DNA of 61,946 bases from CAMLOF01 sp041913045 (lineage in GTDB: Bacteria > Pseudomonadota > Gammaproteobacteria > Burkholderiales > Burkholderiaceae_C): positions 1 through 61,946 of the forward strand of contig JAYSGB010000026.1 in NCBI GenBank assembly GCA_041913045.1, in the 5' to 3' direction. The notes under the pieces were generated by a model that did not search any database, had not been told where the DNA came from, and saw only the letters and a list, made by a program, of their open reading frames with translations. The position numbers and the translations under genes were made by a program. Shown piece by piece: positions 31,224-39,950 of the stretch; position 1 is the first letter of the stretch; the number at the start of each line of letters is the position of its first letter.

Positions 31224-33347
31224 ATGCCCGACGCCGTGTCCCCCACGCCAGCGGCCGCCGCCGAGCGCAAACCGCTTTCCGCGCCACAAAAGGCGATGCG
31301 CAAGCTTGGCCTGGTGCGCGCCATCGACCTGGCACTGCACCTGCCATTGCGCTACGAGGACGAAACGCGCATCGTGCGTCTGGCCGATGCGCGTGAGGGT
31401 GAAACCGTGCAGATCGAAGGCACGGTCACGGTCAGCGAGGTGAGTTTTCGACCGCGCAGACAGTTGCTCGTCACGCTGGACGACGGAAGCGACACCTGCA
31501 CGCTACGCTTCTTCAGCTTCTATCCCTCGCACCAGAAAACCTTGGAGCCCGGAGCGCGCATCCGTGCCCGGGGCGAGTTGCGCGGCGGCTTTCTCGGCTG
31601 GACGATGATGCACCCCAGCTTCCGCGCGGCGGGTGGCGGGCTGCCCGCCGCGCTCACGCCGGTCTACCCTACCAGCGCAGGCTTGCCCCAGGTCTATCTG
31701 CGCCGCGCCGTGGTTTCGGGCCTGGAGCGCGCCCAACTGAGCGACACGGTGCCGCCCGAGGCCGTGGCCGAATGCCCAGGCGTGCGCGGCTGGACGCTGC
31801 GGCAGGCGCTGCAGTTCCTGCACCACCCCACGCCAGATGTGTCCCTGGCTGCGCTGGAAGACCGCTCGCACCCCGCGTGGCAGCGCCTCAAGGCCGAAGA
31901 ACTGCTGGCCCAGCAACTGTCCCAGTACCAGGCCAAGCTGGAGCGCGACCTTTTGCGCGCGCCACCACTGGCCGCCCGCACGGGCGGGCTCCACGAGCAC
32001 CTGCTGGCCGCGTTGCCGTTCCAGCTCACCAACGCACAACGCCGCGTGGGCGATGAAATTGCCCAGGACCTGGCTCGCCCGGTGCCCATGCACCGCCTGC
32101 TGCAGGGCGACGTGGGCAGCGGCAAGACCGTGGTCGCCGCACTGGCCGCCACACTGGCCATCGACGCTGGCTGGCAGTGCGCCCTGATGGCCCCCACCGA
32201 AATCCTGGCCGAGCAGCACTTTGCCAAACTGGTCGGCTGGCTCACGCCCTTGCTGGCGCCGCTGGGCAAGGAGGTCGCCTGGCTCACCGGTAGCCAGAAG
32301 AAAAAAGAGCGCAAGGAGATGCTCGAACGCATCGAAAGCGGCCGCGCAGCGCTGGTGGTGGGGACCCATGCCGTCATCCAGGAACAGGTGCGCTTTCAGC
32401 GCCTGGCGCTGGCGCTCATCGACGAGCAGCACCGCTTCGGCGTGGCCCAGCGCCTGGCCCTGCGAGAAAAGATGCAGGAAGCCGGGCTGGAGCCCCACCT
32501 GCTGATGATGAGTGCCACCCCCATCCCGCGCACGCTCGCCATGAGCTATTACGCCGATCTTGACGTTTCCACCATCGACGAGTTGCCGCCGGGGCGCACG
32601 CCCATCGTCACCAAGGTGGTGGCCGACAGCCGCCGCGACGAGGTGATCGAGCGCATCCGCGCCCAGGTGGCGCAGGGGCGGCAGGTCTACTGGGTGTGCC
32701 CGCTGATCGAAGAGAGCGAGGCGCTGGACCTGAACAACGCCACCGCCACTCACGCTGAGTTGAGTGCGGCCATGACCGGCGTCACCAGCCCCGACGGTTC
32801 CCCCATCTTGGTGGGGCTCCTGCATTCCCGCATGCCGGTGGCCGAGAAGAAGGCCGTCATGGCGCTGTTCAGCAGCGGGGCCATGGGCGTGCTGGTCAGC
32901 ACTACCGTTATCGAGGTGGGCGTGGATGTGCCCAACGCCTCGCTCATGGTCATAGAGCACGCCGAGCGCTTTGGCCTGAGCCAGCTGCACCAGCTGCGGG
33001 GCCGAGTGGGGCGGGGCGCGGCCGCGTCTGCCTGCGTGCTGCTGTACGCCACCAACGAGGGCGGGCGGGTCAGCGAGACCGCGCGTGAGCGTCTGCGCGC
33101 CATGGCCGAAACCCACGACGGCTTCGAGATCGCCCGGCGCGACCTCGAGATACGTGGCCCCGGGGAATTCCTGGGCGCCCGCCAGTCAGGCGCAGCCATG
33201 CTGCGCTTCGCCGACCTTGCCACCGACACCCACCTGCTGGAGTGGGCTCGGGTCTGGGCCCCCAAAATGCTTGCCAAATGGCCGGATATGGCGCAAAAAC
33301 ACGTGGATCGCTGGTTGGGTGGAAAATCCGACTATCTGAAAGCCTGA
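31224..33347 (+). CDS. recG: ATP-dependent DNA helicase RecG
   Basis: 707 residues, standard length. The N-terminal wedge (OB-fold) domain is followed by superfamily 2 helicase motifs: GDVGSGKT (Walker A), DEQHRFG (motif II), SATPIPRTLA (motif III) and QLRGRVGRG (motif VI). RecG remodels stalled replication forks and reverses R-loops. No ribosome site precedes ATG 31224, and a possible -10 lies at 31212, so translation may be leaderless. oxyR follows after 13 bases on the same strand, and cotranscription is likely; an oxyR/recG association is known in Pseudomonas. Confidence 0.97.
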   Translation: MPDAVSPTPAAAAERKPLSAPQKAMRKLGLVRAIDLALHLPLRYEDETRIVRLADAREGETVQIEGTVTVSEVSFRPRRQLLVTLDDGSDTCTLRFFSFYPSHQKTLEPGARIRARGELRGGFLGWTMMHPSFRAAGGGLPAALTPVYPTSAGLPQVYLRRAVVSGLERAQLSDTVPPEAVAECPGVRGWTLRQALQFLHHPTPDVSLAALEDRSHPAWQRLKAEELLAQQLSQYQAKLERDLLRAPPLAARTGGLHEHLLAALPFQLTNAQRRVGDEIAQDLARPVPMHRLLQGDVGSGKTVVAALAATLAIDAGWQCALMAPTEILAEQHFAKLVGWLTPLLAPLGKEVAWLTGSQKKKERKEMLERIESGRAALVVGTHAVIQEQVRFQRLALALIDEQHRFGVAQRLALREKMQEAGLEPHLLMMSATPIPRTLAMSYYADLDVSTIDELPPGRTPIVTKVVADSRRDEVIERIRAQVAQGRQVYWVCPLIEESEALDLNNATATHAELSAAMTGVTSPDGSPILVGLLHSRMPVAEKKAVMALFSSGAMGVLVSTTVIEVGVDVPNASLMVIEHAERFGLSQLHQLRGRVGRGAAASACVLLYATNEGGRVSETARERLRAMAETHDGFEIARRDLEIRGPGEFLGARQSGAAMLRFADLATDTHLLEWARVWAPKMLAKWPDMAQKHVDRWLGGKSDYLKA

Positions 33348-33360
33348 ACCGATAGCAGCC

Positions 33361-34332
33361 ATGACCCTGACCGAACTCAAATACATCGTCGCCGTGGCGC
33401 GCGAGAAGCACTTCGGCAAGGCGGCTGAGGCCTGTTTCGTCTCACAGCCCACGCTCAGCGTGGCCATCAAGAAGTTGGAAGAAGAGCTGGAGCTAAAGCT
33501 CTTCGAGCGCAACGCCAGCGAGGTGGCAGTCACCCCCCTGGGCGAGGAAATTGTGCGCCAGGCGCAGGTCGTGCTGGAGCAGGCTGCGTCCATCAAAGAG
33601 ATTGCCAAGCGCGGCAAAGACCCGCTGGCCGGCCCGCTGCGGTTGGGCGTCATCTACACCATCGGCCCCTACCTGTTGCCCGACCTGGTCCGGCAGGTGA
33701 TCGAGCACACCCCGCAGATGCCGCTGATGCTGCAAGAGAACCTCACCGCCAAGCTGCTGGAGCAGCTGCGTCTGGGTGAGATCGATGCAGCCATCCTGGC
33801 CGAGCCCTTCCCCGACACCAACCTGGCCATCGCCCCGCTGTACGACGAGCCCTTCGTGGCCGTGGTGCCCGTGGCGCACCCTCTGGCCCAGCGTGACAGC
33901 ATCACCTCCGAAGAACTCAAACAAGAGACCATGCTGCTGCTGGGTACCGGGCATTGCTTCCGCGACCACGTGCTGGAGGTCTGCCCAGAGTTCGCCCGCT
34001 TCTCCAACGACGCCGAAGGCATTCGCAAGAGCTTCGAGGGCTCCTCGCTGGAGACCATCAAGCACATGGTGGCTGCGGGCATGGGCATCACCCTGGTGCC
34101 GCGCCTGAGCGTGCCCGCGTCCGCCTTGGGGCCGGGCGCCAAGACCCTGCCTCCCGGCTCGGGCCCCGGTGACAGTTCCTACGTGCGTTACCTGCCCTTC
34201 GCGGGCGACCCGCCCACACGACGCGTGGTGCTGGCCTGGCGGCGCAGCTTCACACGTTACGAGGCCATCGCGGCCCTGCGCAACGCCATCTATGCGTGTG
34301 AGCTGCCTGGTGTGAAGCGCCTGTCGTCCTGA
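33361..34332 (+). CDS. oxyR: OxyR, peroxide-sensing LysR regulator
   Basis: 323 residues. The N-terminus (MTLTELKYIVAVAREKHFGKAAEACFVSQPTLSVAIKKLE) is typical OxyR. The effector domain contains GTGHCFRDHVLEVCPEF, with the two redox cysteines eight residues apart or so, matching Cys199 and Cys208 of E. coli OxyR, which form the activating disulfide. It activates (and may repress) peroxide-defence genes; dps at 12061 is a possible target. It follows recG by 13 bases and precedes ubiA by 29 bases. The C-terminus is about 15 residues longer than the E. coli protein. Confidence 0.95.
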   Translation: MTLTELKYIVAVAREKHFGKAAEACFVSQPTLSVAIKKLEEELELKLFERNASEVAVTPLGEEIVRQAQVVLEQAASIKEIAKRGKDPLAGPLRLGVIYTIGPYLLPDLVRQVIEHTPQMPLMLQENLTAKLLEQLRLGEIDAAILAEPFPDTNLAIAPLYDEPFVAVVPVAHPLAQRDSITSEELKQETMLLLGTGHCFRDHVLEVCPEFARFSNDAEGIRKSFEGSSLETIKHMVAAGMGITLVPRLSVPASALGPGAKTLPPGSGPGDSSYVRYLPFAGDPPTRRVVLAWRRSFTRYEAIAALRNAIYACELPGVKRLSS

Positions 34333-34361
34333 TTTCCTTTTTCTCCTCGCCTCTTCTTCCT

Positions 34362-35219
34362 GTGCGCGACAAGCTCTCTCTTTATCTTGACCTGATCCGT
34401 TGGAACCGGCCCGCAGGCTGGCTGTTGCTTCTGTGGCCCAGCCTGTCTGCGCTCTGGGCGGCTTCGGGTGGCTGGCCGGGCTGGCACCTCCTGGTGGTGT
34501 TCGTTCTGGGCACCATCCTGATGCGCAGTGCTGGGTGTTGTGTGAACGACGTGGCCGACCGCGAATTCGACCGCCACGTCAAGCGCACCGCCCAACGGCC
34601 GGTCACCAGCGGCCGCATATCCGTGAAAGAGGCGCTCACCGTTGGTGCCGTGTTGGCATTCGCTGCCTTTCTGCTGGTGTTGACCACCACGGCAGCGGCC
34701 ATTGCGTGGTCTTTCCCTGCTCTGGCCGTTGCGCTGATCTACCCTTACGCCAAGCGTGTGGTGTCCATGCCGCAGGCGGTGCTGGGCGTGGCCTTCAGCT
34801 TCGGCATACCCATGGCCTACGCCGCAGTGCAAAGCCAGGTGCCCTGGCAAGCCTGGGCGTTACTGGTGGCCAACCTGTTCTGGGTCCTGGCCTACGACAC
34901 CGAATACGCCATGGTGGACCGGGACGACGACCTCAAGATCGGTATGAAGACCTCGGCCATCACCCTTGGCCGCTGGGACGTGCTGGCCGTCACGGTCTTC
35001 TATTTGGTGCACCTGGGTCTGTGGGGCGGCCTGCTGTGGACGTTGGCAGGGGGCTGGCTGTTTGGGTTGGCGTTGGTGCTGGCACTGGTGCAAGTGGTTT
35101 GGCACTACACCATGATCCGCGCACGCACCCGCGAGGGGTGCTTCCGCGCCTTCCGACTGAACCACTGGCTGGGCTTCACCCTTTTTGCCGGGTTGGCGCT
35201 CCAGCTGGCCTTTGGCTGA
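34362..35219 (+). CDS. ubiA: 4-hydroxybenzoate polyprenyltransferase
   Basis: 285 residues from GTG 34362; no clear ribosome site precedes it, so the exact start is uncertain, but the family core begins only a few residues later (LYLDLIRWNRPAGW). Both Asp-rich prenyl-diphosphate motifs are present, NDVADREFDRHV and DTEYAMVDRDDDLKIGMKT, among about eight or nine membrane helices. UbiA attaches the polyprenyl chain to 4-hydroxybenzoate in ubiquinone synthesis. It follows oxyR on the same strand and is convergent with proC (7 bases between ends). Confidence 0.94.
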   Translation: MRDKLSLYLDLIRWNRPAGWLLLLWPSLSALWAASGGWPGWHLLVVFVLGTILMRSAGCCVNDVADREFDRHVKRTAQRPVTSGRISVKEALTVGAVLAFAAFLLVLTTTAAAIAWSFPALAVALIYPYAKRVVSMPQAVLGVAFSFGIPMAYAAVQSQVPWQAWALLVANLFWVLAYDTEYAMVDRDDDLKIGMKTSAITLGRWDVLAVTVFYLVHLGLWGGLLWTLAGGWLFGLALVLALVQVVWHYTMIRARTREGCFRAFRLNHWLGFTLFAGLALQLAFG

Positions 35220-35226
35220 ACCGTTT

Positions 35227-36066
35227 TCAGCGGCCAAATTCGTCGCCCAACTCGCGGGCGCGTTCGCGCGCAGCATGCATGGCTTTGACGAAAGCGTCCG
35301 CCACGCCGCTGTCGGCCATGGATGTCAACGCGGCGTAGGTTGTGCCTCCCTTGGACGTCACGCGCTCCCGCAGCACCTCAGGCGGTTCGTCGGACGATTG
35401 CGCCAGGGTGGCAGCACCCACGAACGTGCCGATTGCCAACTCGGTGGCGGTCTGCGCGCTCAGCCCCATTTCCGTGCCCGCACGGCGCATGGCCTCCAGG
35501 AAGTAAAACACATAGGCGGGGCCGGAGCCCGACAGGGCGGTCACGGCGTCAAGATCCGACTCCGCGTTGAGCCAGACGAAACGCCCGGTGGTGCCGACCA
35601 CGGCATCCACCAGCTTCCGGTCCTCAGGGCTTGCCGCTGGGCGGGCATACAGCCCCGTCATCCCAAGCCCGACAAGCGCTGGGGTGTTGGGCATGGCGCG
35701 CACAATGCGCTCGGTGCCCAACCAGGCAACCATGCTGTCGCTGCGGATACCTGCGGCCACGCTCAGGTGCAGCGCATTGTGCGTGTGGGCGGCGCAGGCC
35801 AGTGCCGCATCCTTGAAGGTCTGGGGCTTCACCGCCCAAACCACGGCGTGTGCCGTACCCAGTGCGGGGCCAGCCTGCTCGAAAGTCTGCACCCCGAACT
35901 CGGCGCGCAACTTGTCGCGCTGGGCGGCAAAGGGTTCGACCACGTCGATCTGCGTTGCAGGCAGACCCTGGCGGATCAGCCCGCCAATGATCGCGCTGGC
36001 CATGTTCCCGCCGCCGATGAAGGCCAGGCGGGTACCTGAAGGGAGGGTGCTGGTGTTCATGGCCAA
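35227..36066 (-). CDS. proC: Pyrroline-5-carboxylate reductase
   Basis: 279 residues. An N-terminal Rossmann motif (LAFIGGGNMASAIIGGLI) binds NAD(P)H, and the P5CR signature near the C-terminus is visible (ALSGSGPAYVFYFLEAM and later SKGGTTYAALTSM). The enzyme catalyses the last step of proline synthesis. ATG 36060 is an alternative start two codons downstream. The gene lies between ubiA (convergent) and the ribosomal operon (divergent), in the place where the S10 operon would be expected in the standard arrangement. Confidence 0.95.
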   Translation of the reverse strand: MAMNTSTLPSGTRLAFIGGGNMASAIIGGLIRQGLPATQIDVVEPFAAQRDKLRAEFGVQTFEQAGPALGTAHAVVWAVKPQTFKDAALACAAHTHNALHLSVAAGIRSDSMVAWLGTERIVRAMPNTPALVGLGMTGLYARPAASPEDRKLVDAVVGTTGRFVWLNAESDLDAVTALSGSGPAYVFYFLEAMRRAGTEMGLSAQTATELAIGTFVGAATLAQSSDEPPEVLRERVTSKGGTTYAALTSMADSGVADAFVKAMHAARERARELGDEFGR

Positions 36067-36130
36067 GCATTGTCACCGTTTCCGCCGTGATTTGTGGTGC
36101 CTGGGCCACAACTTGTGCCGTCTGAGGTAC

Positions 36131-36159
36131 TTGACTCGCCGATTCCGATGTGCAACAAT
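36131..36159 (+). promoter_or_regulatory. Promoter of the spc ribosomal operon
   Basis: TTGACT (36131-36136), a 17-base spacer, then AACAAT (36154-36159): -35 five of six and -10 four of six to consensus at the ideal spacing. It lies about 150 bases before rplN in the divergent proC-rplN gap, leaving a leader of about 140 bases. Confidence 0.6.
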
Positions 36160-36211
36160 GCGCAGCTTCGCCCTTTTGGGGTGAAGTATTTCTGCCCACC
36201 GAAGCCGGGGT

Positions 36212-36229
36212 GCTTTCAGTCTTGAAAGC
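36212..36229 (+). promoter_or_regulatory. Hairpin in the rplN leader
   Basis: GCTTTC-AGTCTT-GAAAGC, a 6-bp perfect stem with a 6-base loop, sits in the middle of the spc-operon leader about 80 bases before the rplN ATG. No T-run follows, so it is not a terminator. It may be part of a translational control structure, but the stem is short. Confidence 0.35.
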
Positions 36230-36307
36230 GTGCTGGTGACGACGGGCCCAAGACTGATCGCCTGCTGCCGTGGTGGTGGCTGGGATTCAAGTTGGGACTT
36301 AAATCAA

Positions 36308-36676
36308 ATGATCCAAACGCAATCTCGACTCGATGTTGCTGACAACACGGGTGCCAAGTCCGTGATGTGCATCAAGGTGCTGGGTGGTTCCAAGCGCCGG
36401 TACGCCAGCGTGGGCGACATCATCAAAGTGAGCATCAAGGAAGCCGCTCCGCGTGGCCGCGTCAAAAAAGGCGAGGTTTACAACGCTGTGGTCGTTCGCA
36501 CCGCCAAGGGCATCCGCCGTGGTGATGGCGCCTTGATCAAGTTCGATGGCAACGCCGCAGTGTTGCTGAACGCCAAGCTGGAGCCCATCGGCACCCGCAT
36601 CTTCGGACCCGTGACGCGCGAACTGCGTACCGAAAAGTTCATGAAGATCGTGTCCCTGGCGCCCGAGGTCCTGTAA
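36308..36676 (+). CDS. rplN: 50S ribosomal protein L14
   Basis: 122 residues, full length, MIQTQSRLDVADNTGAKSVMCIKVLGGS and a closing KFMKIVSLAPEVL as in all bacterial L14. It is the first gene of the ribosomal block in this window; rpsQ and the rest of the S10 operon are not upstream, where proC is found instead. The promoter at 36131-36159 and a 150-base leader precede it. The start codon has only a weak upstream purine stretch (GGGACTTAAATCAA). Confidence 0.98.
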   Translation: MIQTQSRLDVADNTGAKSVMCIKVLGGSKRRYASVGDIIKVSIKEAAPRGRVKKGEVYNAVVVRTAKGIRRGDGALIKFDGNAAVLLNAKLEPIGTRIFGPVTRELRTEKFMKIVSLAPEVL

Positions 36677-36685
36677 GGAATCGTC

Positions 36686-37006
36686 ATGAACAAGATCCGT
36701 AAAGGCGACGAAGTGATCGTCATCGCTGGCCGCGACAAGGGCAAGCGTGGCACCGTGGTCCAGCGCGCAGACGAAGAGCGCGTGCTGGTCGAAGGTGTGA
36801 ACCTGGTGAAGAAGCACACCAAGCCCAACCCCATGAAGGGTGTGGCTGGCGGCATCGTGGAGAAATCCATGCCCATCCACCAGTCCAACGTGGCCATCTT
36901 CAACGCGGCCACCGGCAAAGCCGATCGCGTGGGTGTGAAAGTGCTGGCTGACGGCAAAAAAGTGCGCGTCTTCAAGTCCAGCGGCGAAGAAATCAAGGTG
37001 GCATGA
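36686..37006 (+). CDS. rplX: 50S ribosomal protein L24
   Basis: 106 residues with an N-terminal KOW motif (IRKGDEVIVIAGRDKGKRGTV). L24 nucleates 50S assembly. It starts nine bases after rplN and its stop overlaps an in-frame ATG of rplE (ATGA at 37003), so the two are translationally coupled. Confidence 0.98.
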   Translation: MNKIRKGDEVIVIAGRDKGKRGTVVQRADEERVLVEGVNLVKKHTKPNPMKGVAGGIVEKSMPIHQSNVAIFNAATGKADRVGVKVLADGKKVRVFKSSGEEIKVA

Positions 37007-37008
37007 CC

Positions 37009-37548
37009 ATGGCACGCTTCCAACAAATCTACCGCGACAAGATTGCGCCTGCTCTGAAGGAGCAATTCGGTTACACCTCCGTGATGGAAGTGCCGCGCAT
37101 CACCAAGATCACCCTGAACATGGGTGTGAGCGAAGCCGTGGCCGACAAGAAGGTCATGGACAACGCAGTTGGTGACCTCACCAAGATCGCTGGCCAAAAG
37201 CCCGTGGTTACCAAAGCCCGCAAGGCTATCGCCGGTTTCAAGATCCGCGAAGGTCAGGCCATCGGCTGCATGGTGACCCTGCGTGGCGCCCAGATGTATG
37301 AATTCCTGGACCGTTTCGTCACCGTGGCCCTGCCCCGCGTGCGTGACTTCCGTGGTATTTCCGGCAAGGCTTTCGACGGCCGCGGCAACTACAACATCGG
37401 CGTGAAAGAGCAGATCATCTTCCCCGAAATCGAATACGACAAGGTGGATGCACTGCGTGGTCTGAACATCAGCATCACGACGACGGCCAAGAGCGACGAA
37501 GAGTGCAAGGCTCTGCTGGCTGGTTTCCGTTTCCCGTTCAAGAACTGA
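37009..37548 (+). CDS. rplE: 50S ribosomal protein L5
   Basis: 179 residues from ATG 37009; ATG 37003, which overlaps the rplX stop, would add two residues and is equally well placed for the AAGGTGG upstream. Typical L5 sequence: FGYTSVMEVPRITKITLNMGV, PVVTKARKAIAGFKIREG and the closing RGLNISITTTAKSDEE. L5 binds 5S rRNA and the P-site tRNA. Second internal position of the spc operon as usual. Confidence 0.97.
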   Translation: MARFQQIYRDKIAPALKEQFGYTSVMEVPRITKITLNMGVSEAVADKKVMDNAVGDLTKIAGQKPVVTKARKAIAGFKIREGQAIGCMVTLRGAQMYEFLDRFVTVALPRVRDFRGISGKAFDGRGNYNIGVKEQIIFPEIEYDKVDALRGLNISITTTAKSDEECKALLAGFRFPFKN

Positions 37549-37556
37549 GGTGGCGT

Positions 37557-37862
37557 GTGGCTAAACAAGCTTTGCTCCAGCGTGAACTGAAGCGCGAGAA
37601 ACTCGCCGCCAAGTTTGCCAACAAATACAACGAGTTGAAGGCCATCGCCAAGGATGCCCAGCGTTCCGATGAAGAGCGCGACGCAGCCCGCCTGGCCCTG
37701 CAGAAACTGCCCCGCAACGCCAACCCGACCCGCCAGCGCAACCGTTGTGAAATCACCGGTCGTCCCCGTGGCACCTTCAAGCAATTCGGCCTGGGCCGCA
37801 TGAAGGTCCGCGAAATGGCTTTTGCCGGTGAAATTCCCGGCGTGACCAAGGCCAGCTGGTAA
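37557..37862 (+). CDS. rpsN: 30S ribosomal protein S14
   Basis: 101 residues from GTG 37557, eight bases after rplE, with GAGGTGG upstream. This is the long, zinc-free S14 type: there is a single Cys (RNRCEITGRPRG) and no CxxC pairs, so it does not depend on zinc. The closing KFGLGRMKVREMAF-like segment reads FGLGRMKVREMAFAGEI, as in proteobacterial S14. Confidence 0.97.
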   Translation: MAKQALLQRELKREKLAAKFANKYNELKAIAKDAQRSDEERDAARLALQKLPRNANPTRQRNRCEITGRPRGTFKQFGLGRMKVREMAFAGEIPGVTKASW

Positions 37863-37879
37863 GCCGTAGGAGTAACGAA

Positions 37880-38275
37880 ATGAGCATGAGTGATCCTATC
37901 GCCGATATGCTGACCCGCATCCGCAACGCGCAAATGGTCGACAAGGCCATCGTGGCCATGCCTTCTTCCAAAGTGAAGGCCGCCATTGCGCAAGTGCTGA
38001 AGGACGAGGGTTACATCGACGGTTTCCAAATCAAGACCGAGGGCGGCAAGAGCCAACTCGAGATCGCCCTGAAGTACTACGCCGGTCGCCCCGTGATCGA
38101 GCGTATCGAACGCGTCAGCCGTCCTGGCCTGCGCATCTACAAGGGTGCCAAGTCCATTCCTCAGGTCATGAACGGCCTGGGGGTTGCCATCGTTACCACG
38201 CCCAAGGGTGTGATGACCGATCGCAAAGCCCGCGCTGCCGGTGTCGGCGGTGAAGTGTTGTGTTACGTCGCCTGA
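37880..38275 (+). CDS. rpsH: 30S ribosomal protein S8
   Basis: 131 residues from ATG 37880, chosen because GGAG is seven bases upstream; ATG 37886 is also in frame. MSDPIADMLTRIRNAQ at the start and GVMTDRKARAAGVGGEVLCYVA at the end are diagnostic. In E. coli S8 represses the spc operon by binding near rplE; a similar site here was not checked. Confidence 0.97.
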   Translation: MSMSDPIADMLTRIRNAQMVDKAIVAMPSSKVKAAIAQVLKDEGYIDGFQIKTEGGKSQLEIALKYYAGRPVIERIERVSRPGLRIYKGAKSIPQVMNGLGVAIVTTPKGVMTDRKARAAGVGGEVLCYVA

Positions 38276-38299
38276 CGCGGGCATTGAGGAGAATCTGAA

Positions 38300-38833
38300 A
38301 TGTCTCGTGTAGGTAAATTGGCTGTGACCATTCCGCAAGGCGTGGAAGTCAGCGTCAAGCCGGACACCATCAGCGTCAAGGGCGCTCTGGGCGCCATGAG
38401 CCTGGCCCTGAATCCCCTGGTGAAGGTCGAGAACGCCGACGCCAAGCTGTCGTTCACCCCGGTGGACGAGTCCCGTGACGCCAACGCCATGAGCGGCACC
38501 ATCCGCCAGCTCGTGAACAACATGGTTCTGGGTGTGAGCAAAGGCTTCGAGAAGAAGCTGAGCCTGATCGGTGTGGGTTACAAAGCTGCTGCCTCTGGCA
38601 ACAAGCTGAACCTGGCCGTGGGTTTCTCCCACCCCGTTGACTTCGTGATGCCCGAGGGCATCACCGTTGCCACCCCGACCCCGACGGAAATCGTGGTCAA
38701 GGGTGCCGACCGTCAGCGCGTGGGCCAGATCGCCGCGGAAATCCGCGCCGTGCGCCCCCCCGAGCCTTACAAGGGCAAGGGCATCCGTTATGCGGATGAG
38801 AAGGTCATCATCAAAGAGACCAAGAAGAAATAA
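38300..38833 (+). CDS. rplF: 50S ribosomal protein L6
   Basis: 177 residues, full length. MSRVGKLAVTIPQGVEV at the start and the L6 signature RPPEPYKGKGIRYADE near the end are present. GAGGAGAA lies upstream of the ATG. Between rpsH and rplR as in the standard spc order. Confidence 0.98.
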   Translation: MSRVGKLAVTIPQGVEVSVKPDTISVKGALGAMSLALNPLVKVENADAKLSFTPVDESRDANAMSGTIRQLVNNMVLGVSKGFEKKLSLIGVGYKAAASGNKLNLAVGFSHPVDFVMPEGITVATPTPTEIVVKGADRQRVGQIAAEIRAVRPPEPYKGKGIRYADEKVIIKETKKK

Positions 38834-38844
38834 GGACTGCGAAC

Positions 38845-39210
38845 ATGTTGACGAAAAAAGAACAGCGTTTGCGCCGTGCCCGTCAGACCCGCATCCGCAT
38901 TGCACAGCAAGGCGCCGTGCGTCTGACCGTGAACCGCACCAACCTGCACATCTACGCCAACGTCATTTCCGGCGACGGCTCCAAAGTGCTGGCCTCTGCG
39001 TCCACCGTCGAAGCCGAAGTGCGTGCCCAGCTGGGTGCTGCAGGCAAGGGCGGCAACAAAGCCGCTGCCGAACTGATCGGCAAGCGCATTGCCGAGAAGG
39101 CGAAAGCCGCCGGCATCGAGAAAGTGGCCTTCGACCGTTCCGGTTTTGCTTACCACGGCCGTGTCAAAGCCCTGGCAGATGCCGCGCGTGAAGCCGGCCT
39201 GCAGTTCTGA
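38845..39210 (+). CDS. rplR: 50S ribosomal protein L18
   Basis: 121 residues; RLRRARQTRIRIAQQGAVRLTVNRTN and the closing FDRSGFAYHGRVKALADAAREAGL identify L18, the 5S rRNA binder. Preceded by AAGGA. Eleven bases after rplF. Confidence 0.98.
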   Translation: MLTKKEQRLRRARQTRIRIAQQGAVRLTVNRTNLHIYANVISGDGSKVLASASTVEAEVRAQLGAAGKGGNKAAAELIGKRIAEKAKAAGIEKVAFDRSGFAYHGRVKALADAAREAGLQF

Positions 39211-39224
39211 TTGGGGAAATGCAA

Positions 39225-39743
39225 ATGGCAAAGATGCAAGCAAATGTGAAGAGCGAAGCCAACGACGACGGCTTGCGCGAAAAGATGATTGCGGTCAACC
39301 GCGTGACCAAAGTGGTCAAGGGCGGCCGCATCATGGGTTTCGCAGCACTGACCGTGGTTGGTGATGGTGACGGCCGCGTCGGTATGGGCAAGGGCAAGGC
39401 TCGTGAAGTGCCCGTGGCCGTGCAGAAGGCCATGGACGAGGCCCGCCGCAACATGTTCAAGGTGCAGCTCAAGAGCGGCTCCCTGCAACACGCGGTTCAA
39501 GGCCACCACGGTGCTTCCAACGTGATGATGCTGCCCGCCGTCAAAGGTACAGGCATCATCGCTGGCGGCCCGATGCGTGCTGTGTTCGAGGTGCTGGGTA
39601 TTACCGATGTCGTGGCCAAGAGCCATGGTTCGAGCAACCCCTACAACCTGGTTCGCGCCACCCTGGACGCCCTGAAGAACTCTACGACTCCTGCCGAAGT
39701 GGCTGCCAAGCGCGGCAAGTCGGTGGAAGACATCCTGGGTTGA
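39225..39743 (+). CDS. rpsE: 30S ribosomal protein S5
   Basis: 172 residues from ATG 39225; ATG 39219 lies only three bases after the GGGGAA ribosome site, so the second ATG is better spaced. The double-stranded RNA-binding fold region (REKMIAVNRVTKVVKGGRIMGFAALTVVGDGDGRVG) and GSSNPYNLVRATLDAL are typical. S5 takes part in decoding accuracy. Confidence 0.97.
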   Translation: MAKMQANVKSEANDDGLREKMIAVNRVTKVVKGGRIMGFAALTVVGDGDGRVGMGKGKAREVPVAVQKAMDEARRNMFKVQLKSGSLQHAVQGHHGASNVMMLPAVKGTGIIAGGPMRAVFEVLGITDVVAKSHGSSNPYNLVRATLDALKNSTTPAEVAAKRGKSVEDILG

Positions 39744-39754
39744 TTGGAACGATC

Positions 39755-39937
39755 ATGACGACCACCAACACCATCAAAGTGCAACTCGTGCGCAGCCCCA
39801 TCGGCTGCAAAGAGTCCCACCGCGCCACCGTGCGTGGCCTGGGTCTGCGCAAGCTCAACAGCATCAGCGAACTGCAGGATACCCCCGCAGTGCGCGGCAT
39901 GATCAACAAGATCAGCTACCTGGTCAAAGTGATCTGA
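39755..39937 (+). CDS. rpmD: 50S ribosomal protein L30
   Basis: 60 residues from ATG 39755. KVQLVRSPIGCKESHRATVRGLGL is the L30 signature. It follows rpsE by 11 bases and precedes rplO by 13. Confidence 0.97.
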   Translation: MTTTNTIKVQLVRSPIGCKESHRATVRGLGLRKLNSISELQDTPAVRGMINKISYLVKVI

Positions 39938-39950
39938 TCGGAGTCAAGAC

